A stretch of 64,000 nucleotides of DNA from Terebella lapidaria (Eukaryota > Annelida > Polychaeta > Terebellida > Terebellidae): the NCBI GenBank assembly GCA_949152475.1, contig OX424564.1:6200001-6264000 (forward strand). Direction: 5' to 3'. The position numbers and the translations under genes were made by a program. Each line of letters begins with the position of its first letter. The stretch's first letter is position 1. This document shows, piece by piece, positions 37,022 to 49,148 of this stretch. The notes under the pieces are model-generated. The model was not told where the DNA came from, made no database searches, and was given only the letters and a program-made list of their open reading frames with translations.

Positions 37022-38308
37022 GATAGGTCTAGACTGAATTTTGTCAAGGAATTCCTCAAGGGTGGCAAAAAGTGTTCGTAGATATTTGAACGATGATCAG
37101 AATGCGGCCAAAAATATTGACATTGGCTCTCCGCATTCGCCTCAGTTTGCTAATCCCAGAGTAGCGTATAAATTATACGTTCATCTGGCCCGGCAAGCAC
37201 TTTATACGTCCATAATTGCCAATGACTGGGTATTACAGGGAGCATCCTCTCCGACCTTCAACAAATCTTCCAAGCCCCCAAATCATTATAGGTTATATTT
37301 ATCTGCTTCCAGGCCGTGCAATCACCAAGCGGGCACCGCTAACGACCGCGCATATATAAGCGCGTTAGAGCCGCAAGGATCGCGCTATTGATGTGCTTTT
37401 GATGCCCTGCAACAATCAAGTGCCGAGTGGAAGAGAGCCCTGCGATTGGTGGCAGCCCGCCCTCGCGTCTTCTCGGCGGCTGGAAGGATTGTCAGCAAAG
37501 TGCGGTAGTCGGCTCTTCACCCGCTCACGCCGTGGCTCTCAGCGTAATTTGTCGTGATTCCGCCGGGCCGGAAAGGGTGTGGCAAAGCCCGCCATAAGTA
37601 AGTCTCATCGCACGGGCTATGTTCTTGTAAATTGAAGGATTTGCCAGGGACAACACGACAATCGCCAGTGAGCTCCTTGCTCGTCGTCTCGGGAGTAGAG
37701 ACGTCGATGCCTGCGCGCTTTGAACACATAGCCTTGGAAGTTAGAATGGAAAAGCAGCGCTGTCCGCAGGCGACGCACATTTACGCGAGGATGCCTTCCT
37801 TTGCGGAGTTGCTGAAGTAAATCGCAAACAACGACGATGACACTTAAAAAGGAGTCCCAAAGGTGAGGGCATTTTGAACGGATGACAGCCATTAGCGCCA
37901 ATAATAAGCTACAGAATTTTGCTGCAAGAACATTTAATTATCCGGGGTAATGGGAGTAGCTGACGCCGTTTTGTTCCTTCCGCGCATCACGGAAATGGAC
38001 AGAGAACTACTTTTTTATTGTGTGACATCATGGAAGCAGAGCATTTATCGACGATCGAGGAAATGTAATACTATCTATATAGTGGTAGCTACATCATAGA
38101 GAACAAAAGTGGGCCTATCCAGTCCAATTCGCATGTCCCCGTTCCCTTTCAACATCAGAACGGAACAAGAGGGGCCGCAGTTTTAATAGCCCCTGGCCCA
38201 TAATATGGAAAACTTATTAATCTGCTTTAAAAGGGTTCAGCTGTAGCCCAGTTTGGATATTAGACGGAAAGTTTTTCAGCCGTATGAAAAACTGTTGAAG
38301 GATTCACA
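37022..38308 (+). promoter_or_regulatory. 5' flank and presumed 5' UTR of the TRHR-like gene
   Basis: GC-richer than anything upstream, especially 37310-37640. It contains a strong TATA-box match (TATATAAG, 37353-37360) in a GC-rich setting, and a weaker one (TTTAAAAGG) near 38225, about 80 bases before the start codon. Which one is used, and whether a non-coding first exon exists, cannot be decided from sequence. The open frames at 37041-37391 and 37517-37901 have no recognisable content. Confidence 0.35.
37353..37360 (+). promoter_or_regulatory. Candidate TATA box
   Basis: TATATAAG flanked by GCGCA and CGCG. If used, transcription would start around 37380-37390 and the 5' UTR would be about 0.9 kb unless spliced. 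Assigned only from the motif and its position upstream of the receptor. Confidence 0.35.
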
Positions 38309-39211
38309 ATGGAGACTGATCCAGGCGCCGTTATTCATAATGGGACTTTGGACTATATTGCGACATCTGGATATGTGCACGGAAAATGGCCCAGTTCGAA
38401 TCTAATGCAAGCGATTGAAGACATGGCGACCAACCTGACGAGTAACTTCACAAATGGAACGGATTTTCGGAATGTTACGGCACCGCCATATTACTCGCTC
38501 CCTTACCAAGTTGTGGGTTTCCTGTTCACGGTCATCATATTCGTCGTGGGGATGGTCGGGAACGTGATGGTGGTTATCGTCGTGTCTCGGACGAGGAGCA
38601 TGCACACTCCCACCAACTGCTACCTGGTGTCACTGGCGGTGGCTGACGTTCTTCTGCTCGTGTCCGCGGGGGTTCCCACCCTCATACAGTACTTCCTCAT
38701 CATTGACCAGTTCATTCTTGGTCCAATCGGCTGCGCTTTGATGGTGTTCACGCAATACCTGGGCTTCAACGTGTCATCTCTCTCCATAACCGCGTTCACA
38801 ATCGAACGCTACATCGCGATTTGTCACCCAATGAAAGCGCAGACCATCTGTACGGTGAAACGCGCGGAGCGCATCATAATGGGACTCTGGATTTTTGGAG
38901 TGGTATACTGCGCGCCATGGCTCGGTCTAACTGGCATAAAGTCTCTCGAGTTCGAAGGCGGGATCCAGATTGATCACTGCACGTTCAAGCTAGAGCGGAA
39001 CTGGTATCTCATCGTCTTCATGGCTGATCTGGTAATATTCTACGTGACGCCGCTACTGTTGACATGCGTGCTGTATGGACTTATCGCCAGGATACTCATC
39101 ACCTCAACAATACAATCAACAGCTGGAAAACCCTCGGCAATGGCCACGAACGGCAATAGCTCTGGCGGGAAGTCGGGCAAGAAATCCACCTCGGCTAGTT
39201 CACGCGTACAG
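38309..39211 (+). CDS. TRHR: Thyrotropin-releasing-hormone receptor-like GPCR, coding exon 1
   Basis: Codes residues 1-301 of a 399-residue class A peptide GPCR that, by family, sits in the plasma membrane and signals through Gq to phospholipase C. The ATG at 38309 has a good context (ACAATGG). The N-terminus has five N-glycosylation sequons (N11, N42, N46, N49, N55). Landmarks: N85 in helix 1, SLAVAD with D113 in helix 2, C142-C224 disulfide pair, TIERY with R167 closing helix 3, W194 in helix 4, P248 in helix 5. The stretches TPTNCYLVSLAVAD and SITAFTIERYIAICHP closely match vertebrate TRHR. The known TRH contacts in helix 3 are present as Y150 and N154. The exon ends in the third intracellular loop region at CAG|GTTAGT (donor at 39212), phase 0, where vertebrate TRHR also has its intron just before helix 6. 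Coding GC is well above the surroundings. Paralogous peptide receptors are possible but less likely. Confidence 0.93.
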
Positions 39212-41284
39212 GTTAGTGTTACCTAGTGAATCGGCGCCTAATTAACACTGCCTGCTTCCTATAAATGGAATCGGTATTTCGTTACCTTTTGCACAATTAC
39301 CTTCGTTTCGTCGATAACTGGCATAATTTGGAAAAAGCAGTTTTCGCTCAAAAATTAGCTCATCATGTCTGTGTTGTGTAAAATTATTTCATTTAACCAC
39401 ATATCGAAAATCTTGGGGACCCATCATCATCAAAAATATAATGTCGATGTGTGTTTTTTTTCCACTGGTATTACTGCAATAGCTATGCGTGAATTGTATT
39501 TCAGGAAATCTAGTACATGAACGCTGCAGAATCGTAGCGATTGATCAGGTCACTTTCCCAGTGCTAGTCTGTAACATCATATATTACTGTTGGATCAGTC
39601 ATCGGCTGACTAATTTTGAGAGTATTTTGACATATGGTGTATTACAGATATTATTAGAAATTCCGCTCACGAACGTCAAAGGATCAATACGGTGCCACGG
39701 GGCATTTTATAAGTGTGTCTGGGGAATTACACGTATTAAATGTCAAATTTCAATTTTGACAAATATAGTGATCCCTCCAAATAGCAACTGGGAAGCCGTT
39801 TATATCAATTAGTGAATATTGGATTGGAATTTCTTGCGGAATATGGATATGTTCGGGGGAGATTTATGTTTACAAAAATGATTGCACGAAGAACATGTCA
39901 CAGCCTTCTGTCGCATGATTAACAGTTAATTCACCTACACAAACATATTACAACGCGAAACAAATGTTTACCGGGGATAACGAATTAGACTAGATACAGC
40001 TGTTCAGCACAGAGAAAAAGAGCATTTAGATAGATACGGACGATGTATTGTTTAGCTTCGCAATAGGAGTGCGTCACTGAGATATACGTACGTATACAAT
40101 GTCCTTGAAAAACGCATAAACATATTATCATCATTCTCATCGAATGTGAAGGGAATATCTATGGTAAAATATAGTAGCTTTTATCGACTGTCGTACCCTC
40201 GGCTAAAATTGATGAGTTTTTCCCTGGTATAAAATCTGAGGGTGTTTGAAAAGTCATATTGTTGTGGTATATATATATTGAATTTTGAAGTATCATACTA
40301 CCCATCCACTGAATCAAAATTACAATCCGTCTACCATAAATTTCTATATGTGGGTCTTGAAACGTGCAACGTTTGGGCTGAGATAAATTCCAAACTTTAC
40401 TAAGAATAATATTATTGCCTCTCAATTGGCTGATATAATAACAAGACACGCGCGCACATGGAAATATGTCCGTGACTACATCATTCACGAGCAACAAACC
40501 CAGGGTCGGGCGATTATACCAATTTCCATGGTTCAGGTTCTAGAACACTGCAATTATTTAACATGTCACTGTTTAGACTATAGAAATATTCATTGTTATA
40601 ATATTCATATGTAGAAGTATATAATATTTCTATTTTCGTATGTGGAAACTGCTCCCACTTTCTCATGTATATATGAAAGACTTAGGCGTGGTAGCCTCAA
40701 ATATTATCACGTGTGAACGTGGTGGCTTCAATTTATCTACGTGCGAACGTGACAGTGTTTTCCCCCCAAAAGACGCCAATTTTTTCCTGCGCATGTCACT
40801 TGTAGGCTCCTGAATGAATGAAAACAAAGGTAGAAAAATGCTAAAAAGTAGCAGTTTCATAAATACTGAAAGGATGCAAAAAAATTGCTACTCATACTTG
40901 AAAGGAGTAAACAAGAACATATTGTTAGTCGTGGTAGCTAATATACGTGTGATAGTAATCATAATAAAAATTGAAATGTCATTGAACTTGAAATGCATTA
41001 TTTCATGAAATCTATCAACATATTTTCATTGCTATTCCGAAGTTTATGCAAAGCAGAAAGGTTTTATTTACCTTTATAGATAAACACTGATAAAGAGGCC
41101 ATTAATCATCAAAGTAAAATGATCGTCACGTCTTCAGGATTACGTCTAATGACCACAGCCTTGAATGGATTCGAGAGCACACTCATACTTCGAGCACATG
41201 AAAAGTCTCAACCACAGTTTCCTGTCTCTCGATATATTCATCAACATGGCTATGAATAAAGAAATGTGTTCTGCCAATTTACAT

Positions 41285-41420
41285 TAACAATGCGAAGTCA
41301 GATCGCCTCCGTCGTGTGAGCTTCCTTTTAGCAGGAATCTCTCAGAGCCTGGGCATGTTTTTTCTCGTTTCTCTATCTCCTGTTTGTTCTGACGTGAGGG
41401 GTATTTCCTCCTTGCCATTG
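41285..41420 (+). promoter_or_regulatory. Conserved island in the intron, of unknown role
   Basis: The words GTCAGATCGCCTCCGTCG and GTGAGCTTCCTTTTAGCAGG are preserved almost perfectly in the paralogous copies near 51480 and 61265, although the sequence around them has drifted. This may be a regulatory element or only a chance slow spot among duplicates. Function is inferred weakly. Confidence 0.25.
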
Positions 41421-42247
41421 GAAAAGGGGCCGGGGATATCAATAATGAGCGAGTTGAACTTTTACTTTACATCCAGCCACATGTTATCATGGCATATGTT
41501 CACCATGATTACAGCTTCACCGGATCTCGCGATATTTCTTGAATTCACGTTTCTATGTCACGTGGTTCGTGACGGTAATCTCATCGTATAATTCCAAACA
41601 TAGTCTGAGAAGCCTGCAGGCCAAGAATGACATTTACACAAACATGGCGACCTCCGGTGACAACAGAGGAAACTGGCTGACTTGAATATGAACTCTGAGA
41701 GACGAGTTATATATATAGCATCTGTACATCCAGTTTTCGCGTCTGTCGATGTCGTGAGATATAGCCTATCAATGATAATTACATATATAAGTGAAGATGT
41801 CATATGTTCACATACCTTATTTTGGTGAAAGGTTTGTGAATTAAACATGTAGATGTCTTTAGTAATCTCCGCCTCCCCATAGATCTACAAGATTTGACGA
41901 CGTGAGTGCTTTAAGGAAATTGAAATACATGGTACATGGAAATCTTGTTACCCTAATGTATCTGTGATTGTAAACAGACAGTGGGCAATGGACTGCCATA
42001 TCCAGTGGGATTGGTTGATGTTTGGCGACATTGGTTGATATTTCGTTCCAGATTTCTATTGGGGAAATCCGCAGGATTCCTATGCGCAAAATGGTCGTCG
42101 ACCCTTTCCTTGGGGGAAAACACATAGCATGTGACCACCTTATCATCTGCTCCTGAATCATTGCTTCCCATCATTTGTTGCACTTGATCTATTGTCAAGC
42201 ACTGACACTAGTGTGTTTGAATTACACGAGTGATTGTGATATGCCCA

Positions 42248-42990
42248 TTTTTAGTTACCGAACCTATGGTCCGATAACCTGTTGGCGTGGCATTGTGTCC
42301 GTTGTCTGTTCGTCGTCCATCCACATGTTTTGTTGGATTTTTCGATTTTCTCAACGTTTGTGACGCAAAATGTCAAATCTAGGATTTTGGTGGACATTTT
42401 CTCAAAATACTGTCTGATCAGTTTTGAGATTTTTGTTTTTCATTCCCCTGTGTGACATGTATAAGTTTCGTTGCCCGGGAATAGACTGTCTAAGTGTGCT
42501 GGCCATTTCGATTTTTCCACGTTTTGTTGGGTCTCAAGTCAGGACACTCTCCGTTTTGAGTCATTTGTTCACCAAATCTCCAGCCTGTAAGGAGTGAACT
42601 CCTAGAACACTTCGAGAGAGCTTAGATATTGGCACATTCAAATGAGAGACCATATATTGCAGTTTCAGTTGTGACCTTGAATTTGACATTCAATGATCTT
42701 AAAAGGTCAAGACGTTTTTTTTTTGTCGAAACTTGGTGGCCATTTTCTCGAAAACTGTCTGATAATTTTTGAGATATTTGTTTCAGAACATTTCAATTAT
42801 GTTTCTTGCTCTTGAATCGCTGGTCAACGTATGGTGGCCATATTGATTTTTCGACGAGTCAGCGAAAATATTTTTTTCGGTCGAGCCATATCCAGCAGAA
42901 AAATTTACCTTTGACTATTTTGGAAAATTTTAGCCACATGTTCGCTTCATAATAGAAGCAGTGTGTATTGTAACCTCACCTAGCCCTTGG
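42248..42990. mobile_element. Repeat insertion 1 in the TRHR-like intron
   Basis: Absent from the duplicated units (the flanks correspond to about 55870 and 56190, and to 62015 and 62100). The left end reads TTTTTAGTTACCGAACC and the right end contains TAACCTCACC. The interior has several TTTTCTCxAAA...GTCTGAT blocks. The left end is an inverted match to the right end of insertion 2, so both belong to one non-autonomous family. No transposase is visible. Confidence 0.6.
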
Positions 42991-43702
42991 GCTAAATTTT
43001 TTTCGCTCCATCAGTCACCATCCCATATTTCCACCTACATGTTCTCTGTACATATATCGTCATGTCGCTACACGATAGCGATGTAGCTCAGATGGGTGTA
43101 ATGCAATTTGGCGTGCAATTTGATACTTTAACTTGAATAACTGTACTCCCTGAGTTCCATTTTTTTGTAGGTTCTAACGCAGCTTATGTGACATTCTAAA
43201 CCTTATGTGACTTGCCTGTCCCTGTCGTCGGGGAGATTGCAGTAAGATTGGTGCTTGTCTGAAGTATCCATAAACGACGAAGAGTCTCTCCTGAGAAAGC
43301 AAACAGTTACTGTAAATTGTCTTAAAGGACGAGGGAAGAGGACGGTTGGCAGATGCTGTCGAGGCAAGAACGTCGATCATACAATCTAGGAAGAGTGAAT
43401 TGAGGATCCCCAGGGCTGCATCCTGTCCTCCAATATCGACCGGCTTCTACTATATTACTCTTTCTAGTCCAATATTTTGTTTCCGAACTGCGTCATATCT
43501 TAATCGATCTGGTGTTAAGGATAAATGGTCTCCCGGGGAATTCAAGGCTAGATATGTACCAATCTTATCCGATTCTGGAGTTGTTCACCTAGTGGATGCT
43601 CCCATGTTCACAGAGCTGTCAGCCCTCAATGAGAAGTGTCCTCATTCCATGATTCGGTATGCGTCAACTATGTGTGTTATGTTTCTATGTCACCTAACAT
43701 AA

Positions 43703-44370
43703 TTTTAGGTTATCTCACCTGTGGTTCGACAAGTAGCGTTGCGTCCATTGGCCGCGTCCCTTGTCTTCTTTTGAAGTTCATGGTCAAATACCTAAGAATA
43801 ATTCAAGAGATGGGTATTTTTATTCTTTTCCTTTTTTCTCAAAGACGAATAGTACCAGTTTTTTGGTGGGAAACGTCAAAATTTTTTTACTTTAGCGGCC
43901 ATTTTATGCAATCGATAAGGTTTTTTTTCTGATTATTACATAACACTCCTCTTATGTACCTTGTGTTCTTGTGTATGAGTTTTGTTTCACTGAGTTTTGC
44001 GCATTTCCAGCGGAAAGAAAGTCTGCCCAAGGGTAATAAAAGTTACCGGTAAAATATACAGAACAAAAATATACAGAACAAAACTTATACACATCATAGG
44101 GATACATATGAGGAGTGTTATGCCTCAATAAAAAAGTTACTAAACAGGTTTTAGGAAAACCGTTGAAGCCCATTTGCGAAAAAAAAAAATAAATAAAAAA
44201 TATCTCCCTCTTTATATTTTCAGGTATTTTTGTGCAAAATTTCAGAAAGATTCGATCGTAAACTTTAAAGATAAAAATGTAGACGGACATCGGACGCAAT
44301 GCTATAGCAATAAGTTATCAACGGACGCAATGCTGGGGCAATAAGTTACCAATGGTTCGGTAACCTAAAA
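43703..44370. mobile_element. Repeat insertion 2 in the TRHR-like intron
   Basis: The left end TTTTAGGTTATCTCACC and the right end GGTTCGGTAACCTAAAA form short inverted termini. The element is absent from the downstream duplicates. Inside, CGGACGCAATGCT occurs twice near 44290-44335 next to GCAATAAGTTA, a direct duplication. It shares end motifs with insertion 1. Confidence 0.6.
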
Positions 44371-45524
44371 ATGCGTTTGAAAAGATTCTTTATTTGGATT
44401 ATTCGTATATTTTGTTATAAACTCAATTAAAATGCAAATATTGAGCAGGCAAAACACACACCATGGTCCCTTGTGAAAAAAGTCCAACTAAACCACATTT
44501 TGGCAACAATAATGGGCTACTTGACAAGAATTGCAGGTGAGTGTACACATGGAAAAACTCCATCCGAGTAATGGAGGTATTCGTGTGATGAGAAGGAGTG
44601 AAAAAAAAACTTACCTCCTTGAGAGGGATTTTTTTTTGGTTAGTGGAGATAGCTACTTCCGGCAAAATAGTTGTTACAATACGAGTTCACGGATTCGAGT
44701 TTCTTTTTATATTTTTAGCAACCTGATCAATAGGCCTTGATTTGAATAACATTTACTTATTATGGTCCTAGACCAAGGATAGCTTTTTGTGATTACTCAT
44801 TCTCAAGAGTTTTTGTGTTCACTCGGCCTCAAGTATTAGTTTCAGTTTCATTGTCCCCGTGGCCCGTGGCAATACTAATGGGATGATTGCATGTAGAACA
44901 TTAACTGTGGCCAAACAGTGGAAATGGCTGAACTGCACAGTATAAACCTTATGATTTCATTTGATAATATAATGACTATTTTTGGGTACTTGTGCTCATT
45001 ATCAAGAAACGAATCGACCCTGGATGAAATACAACTGCTGTCATGCGTACTGTGGTGTTTATATAGGTCATAAAATATAACTGGGACTGATATAGTGGCA
45101 ATATTCTAGGGAGATTGTTGTCAACTGTTGAGTAAAGCATACAATTTTGCCAGCCTTACAGACGAATAACATATGTGCTTGATCGTGACTGTTTAATGGG
45201 GCATGTCATATACTCATTCAACAGGTGGCAGCATTGTACTTGGGGTGAACTTTTGGCGCCAATTCAGTAAATTTTGTTTATATTGTCATGTTTACCCCAC
45301 AAACAGTGCTGCCAGCTGGCGATTGCAGATATGTACTTAACATGTAACATTATGAACACTAAATACATAAAGAATGTCGCTATGGCAACTAGTTGGATTC
45401 TATCTTTTTTCATCCTACAAGGATCGATGAGTTCACAACTGATCAAAACACGAAAATGCATGTCTAATGTATTTGTGAAAACACTGCTGTCATTGAAATG
45501 GTTTCACCCTCTTGTGTTTTTCAG

Positions 45525-45821
45525 GTGATTAAGATGCTGGCTATAGTGTTTGGAATGTTCGCAATCCTCTGGATGCCCTATCGCATCTATGTAGTGTACA
45601 ACTCGTTCGCAAGCCAGCCCTATGAGGATTACTGGTTGATGCTGTTCTGCAGAACGATGGTGTACATGAATAGTGCGATCAACCCGATCCTCTACAACGC
45701 CATGTCAGTCAAGTTCCGCAGGGCCTTCAAACGACTGTTGTACTGTGGAAAGAGGGGTGAAAATGGATACTATTCCCATTTCACGCAAGTCACAAACATG
45801 AATGCGCACGAAATGAAGTGA
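45525..45821 (+). CDS. TRHR: Thyrotropin-releasing-hormone receptor-like GPCR, coding exon 2
   Basis: Codes residues 302-399 in frame with exon 1 (acceptor TTTTTCAG|GTG, stop TGA at 45819). It begins VIKMLAIVFGMFAILWMPYR, helix 6 with W317 and P319, followed by helix 7 with NSAINPILY (N354, P355, Y358). Y320 and R344 correspond to Tyr282 and Arg306 of mammalian TRHR, the remaining TRH-contact residues. C375 after helix 8 could be palmitoylated. The cytoplasmic tail is short: 41 residues after NPxxY against about 80 in human TRHR, with few Ser/Thr. The upstream in-frame ATG at 45498 lies in the intron and is not a start. This exon is copied downstream as two pseudogenes. Confidence 0.93.
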   Translation: MIKMLAIVFGMFAILWMPYRIYVVYNSFASQPYEDYWLMLFCRTMVYMNSAINPILYNAMSVKFRRAFKRLLYCGKRGENGYYSHFTQVTNMNAHEMK

Positions 45822-46032
45822 ACTGATCGTCTTGCGAAAGATTTAAGCAAGCTGCAAGAAATGCACTGAACGAAATAGTCGTATGAGACGGGGTGATAGG
45901 ATCGGAAAACAATGGAGTCACGTGTCGTTCGTTCGTCGTCAAGTGTATGATGTTGAAGGAGTTGTCTGAGAAAAACACATCATATTCTCCAAAATTATAC
46001 TTTGGCGTCACGATGTCAGGTAGACAAAGCAC
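45822..46032 (+). other. Proximal 3' UTR of the TRHR-like gene
   Basis: Follows the stop codon and contains no AATAAA. It stops being shared with the younger duplicate at 46033, where the 6.1-kb duplicated block begins. Confidence 0.5.
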
Positions 46033-46499
46033 AATCACTCTCACATATACGTTTCGGAAGATTCACCCATATTTATTCGTCGGTCACCTTCGAAACCAGT
46101 ATATATGTATGTGCGTATAAATAGATAAACCATGTGTACAACTACATTATTCAATTGAACATGTGTGATATGTACATGTCTGGTCTAGTTCTATTCGAAT
46201 ATATGACATCAGACATCAGAATAATTAACACTGTTGTTTTGTTACTGACGTGCCAATAACCAAGTGTTGACAAGTATTATACATATTTGTAAATTAGATC
46301 ATATTAATGTAGCTCTCACGTGCGTTTTGAAGCTTGAATGTACATGTATTCATAGTGTGAGAACTTACGATGAACATGTACCATAATGCTACCACAAACT
46401 GCACTGTATTTGGCCGATTGTACACAATACACAACGTTTGTTCCTTCACTTGGCTTGCACATGTGAGTAAATAGTTAACTAGTTTGTTGGTTGTTGTCG

Positions 46500-46582
46500 A
46501 ATAAATATTCTTGCCATTTTCAGCACAGGTTTCTGGATACCGAACTCACAAGAACAGCTGGAATACTTCAATTTGAAATAAA
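46500..46582 (+). terminator. Candidate polyadenylation signals of the TRHR-like gene
   Basis: AATAAA at 46500-46505 and 46577-46582, about 0.7 kb after the stop codon, with T/G-rich sequence following. Both recur in the duplicate near 52566 and 52645. The choice is inferred from position only. Confidence 0.35.
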
Positions 46583-47379
46583 CTACTGTTGTTGATGATT
46601 TTGATAGGTATAATTTCGAATTAGTCGGGCTTCAGTTAATGGCTTAACTACCATGAGTAGGTCTGGATGTAGGTTAGAATTTACCGGATATATCTGAAAA
46701 TGATTACAGATACTGTGTAGTCTGCATGATTCACGCCGGACAAAAATGATTCGCATGAATATCGTGGTTCCTGCATCACCAACTCCTGAATGACCAATGA
46801 CGTTAAGCCTAAAAAAGTATTTTGGTTCTGATTTTGTCCACAAAAAGTGATGTGATGATGTGTTCTTTTTTTTATTCCCTATAGTTGGCTGCTGACGACT
46901 GACAGGATAGAATAGGGCCAATTCGGCAAAAAATACCAAATTTAGGAATGTGAAAGACATTTGAGAATGTCTTGGGACCATTTTGGCTCGATCTGATCTC
47001 ACTGGAATTGATATATGAGTGGCCACTAATCGAATCTCGGGATCTGATGCGTACAACGAGTGGTTCGCAGTGTTTCAGTGACGTGTGCGATCCACCCGAA
47101 CCATACTAGTTAGTTTTGACCCTGGTTTGAGCTACCGCACCAAAATATGTTCCAACCCTGACACGTTCTGAGTATATTTATGGGAGGAAATGGTGCCTGA
47201 ATAAATTTTCATAGAAATTCTCACAATGATAAATGTTATTATTATCGATCAAATTAATATCGATTGAAGCAAGGAGAACCTCAGAAAGAGTTGTAGGAGC
47301 GTCTGGGGGAATACTAAGAACATCACATTAAGACTCAAGGAAATTGAAACCACAAGTTGGCAAAATTAACTGGAATTAA

Positions 47380-47572
47380 GGAAAAAAAATATACCTGTAA
47401 ATAATAAGAACTACTTGCAAGAAATAAATATTACATCTGCCCCAATAGACGTAAATAAAACACCTATTCTAGATGGTTACGAGACTGTGCATGCATACCA
47501 AGGTGGCATACTCGCTGATGAAAACCCACTGCTATTTACGAAAACTTACGAAATAAATTCAGGGGGAAAATG
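47380..47572 (+). other. Small unrecognised frame, twin of 53437-53652
   Basis: An open stretch ending EINSGGK then TGA, including PIDVNKTPILDGYETVHAYQ, is the same as in the 53-kb twin apart from an A-run length difference (8 against 7 A) that shifts the first codons. It is AT-rich in codon use, unlike the receptor, and absent from the older duplicates. I do not recognise it. It could be a relic of an inserted element. Confidence 0.2.
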
Positions 47573-49148
47573 AGAGATCTTAGTTCTATATGACTTTAAG
47601 CGACGAAATAAATAGTCAGTGTGAGTGTGCTTTGGTGTGCTGAGGGTTATGATATAACAAAGTGCAAACCATCAGCCATCTTGTCTTCACAACCAGTGCA
47701 GTTATACAGACATACCTGATATCTATCCACATGTCATGACATTGCAATTGACAGATTATAAATCTATCAATTGGAATGATGAGATTATCGTGTTTGTCAC
47801 AGCAAGAAGGCTATGGGATACTGGTGTGACGTATGTGCGTAAGTATCAGCTTACTTATCAATAAACTATGATGTACGTCGGTTGTAAGTATTATGTCTAA
47901 TATATAAAGGTTCCTTGATTTCACCTCCTGGTGGCCATATATTCGGGTTCAAAAAGTTACTTGAAGTTTATTTTTTTTCTCAACAATAACCGTAAGGATT
48001 CCTGAAGAATCTAGTTTGGATCCCTCTGAAATCCCTGACTTTCTATCACTTCTATATCTAGACTGTTTACTTCTATATCTTTGGCAGGTTTGGATTTGCA
48101 AGTACTAATGTTCCGTTCGTGTCGGTTCTACTTGCGTGCGGCCTAGACACCAGTTCTTTTTGAGGATCGTTCTGGAAGGATTTGTCAGGAAAAAGATATC
48201 CTGAAGGAGAATGATAAATGATATTTCTATACAAATGTCCCAGCCAGATATATGTTTACCGATTCGGCCCACATATCTGGTGGGCGAATTCCTCGGACAC
48301 ATTGTTCTGCAAGGTATCCCATTCACCGAATGGTTGTTGACCCTTCCTCGGGGCAGAACACGTAGTGAGTGAGAATCTTATCGTACGCTCCTGAGGTGCT
48401 ACAACGACACTTATCATCCTTTGTTGCACTTGAGCTATTGTCAGGCGCAACAAGTTCTGTGGTTTGTGGCTGACGGGAGTTGGTGGTTGGATGGCTGGAT
48501 GGATGGATGGAGACATTCTTGGGAAAATCAAATGTACTGACACTAGTAAATTTGAATAATCGCATAAGCGCAATAGTTATGCATGAGTCGGTCCATAAAA
48601 GTATCAGAGGAAATTCTGCACGCAAGTGGTTGAGAATGGTAGTAATTGAGTAATTATGTCACATTCCCAGTGTAAGTCTGTAATTTCATATAATATACTG
48701 TTAGGTCAATTATCGGTTGGCAAATTTTAAGATGATGTTGACATTATTATGGTGTATTACATATATCATTCGAAATCCCGCTCACGAAATCCAAAGGATC
48801 AATACTAATTTATCGGGATCATTTTACAAGTGACTGGGGGATTACAATTACTAAATTTCAAATTTCCATTTTGACAAATAGTGACTCCTCCAAGTAGTAG
48901 CCAATTATCAATTAATATATATATATATAGTGAACTGGGGTTTCTGGCATGGATATGTTTGGAGAGAGCTATTTTTACGAAAAAGACTGCCGGAGAACAT
49001 GTCACAGCCTTCTGTCGCTTGATTACCAGATGATTTACCCACACAAACGGGGAAAAACAATTAGACTAGATACAACTGTTCTGTGCAAAATCAAAATGAG
49101 CATTTTGTATTGATTCGATTCCCATCAAGAGTACGTCACTGCCATATA

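Larger units (their letters stand above)
39212..45524 (+). other. Intron of the TRHR-like gene (6313 bp)
   Basis: Begins GTTAGT and ends TTTTTCAG, phase 0. From about 39480 onward its sequence recurs in the downstream duplicates: 39540-42240 with 48640-52130, 54750-55540 and 60010-62010, and 42990-43700 plus 44890-45524 with 56190-57669 and 62100-63289. Sequences at 42248-42990 and 43703-44370 are absent from the duplicates and are inserted repeats. The 44371-44890 part shows nothing I recognise. No coding frame inside the intron is convincing. Confidence 0.85.
46033..48639 (+). repeat. 3' flank, first copy of a younger duplicated block
   Basis: Aligns nearly base for base with 52132-54745, with few substitutions and small indels by eye. 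Together with the following intron-like segment (48640-52131) it forms a 6.1-kb tandem duplication unit. The part near 48250-48570 also resembles the intronic segment 41940-42240 (shared TTTGTTGCACTTGA and ATTGTCA words), so the unit has an internal repeat. The 157-codon minus frame at 46583-47056 is not conserved in the copy. Confidence 0.85.

Noticed and set aside
45498-45524. ATG upstream of exon 2 as a start of an intronless gene.
   Set aside because: These nine codons are the polypyrimidine tract and acceptor of the intron. The joined exons give a full receptor of family length.
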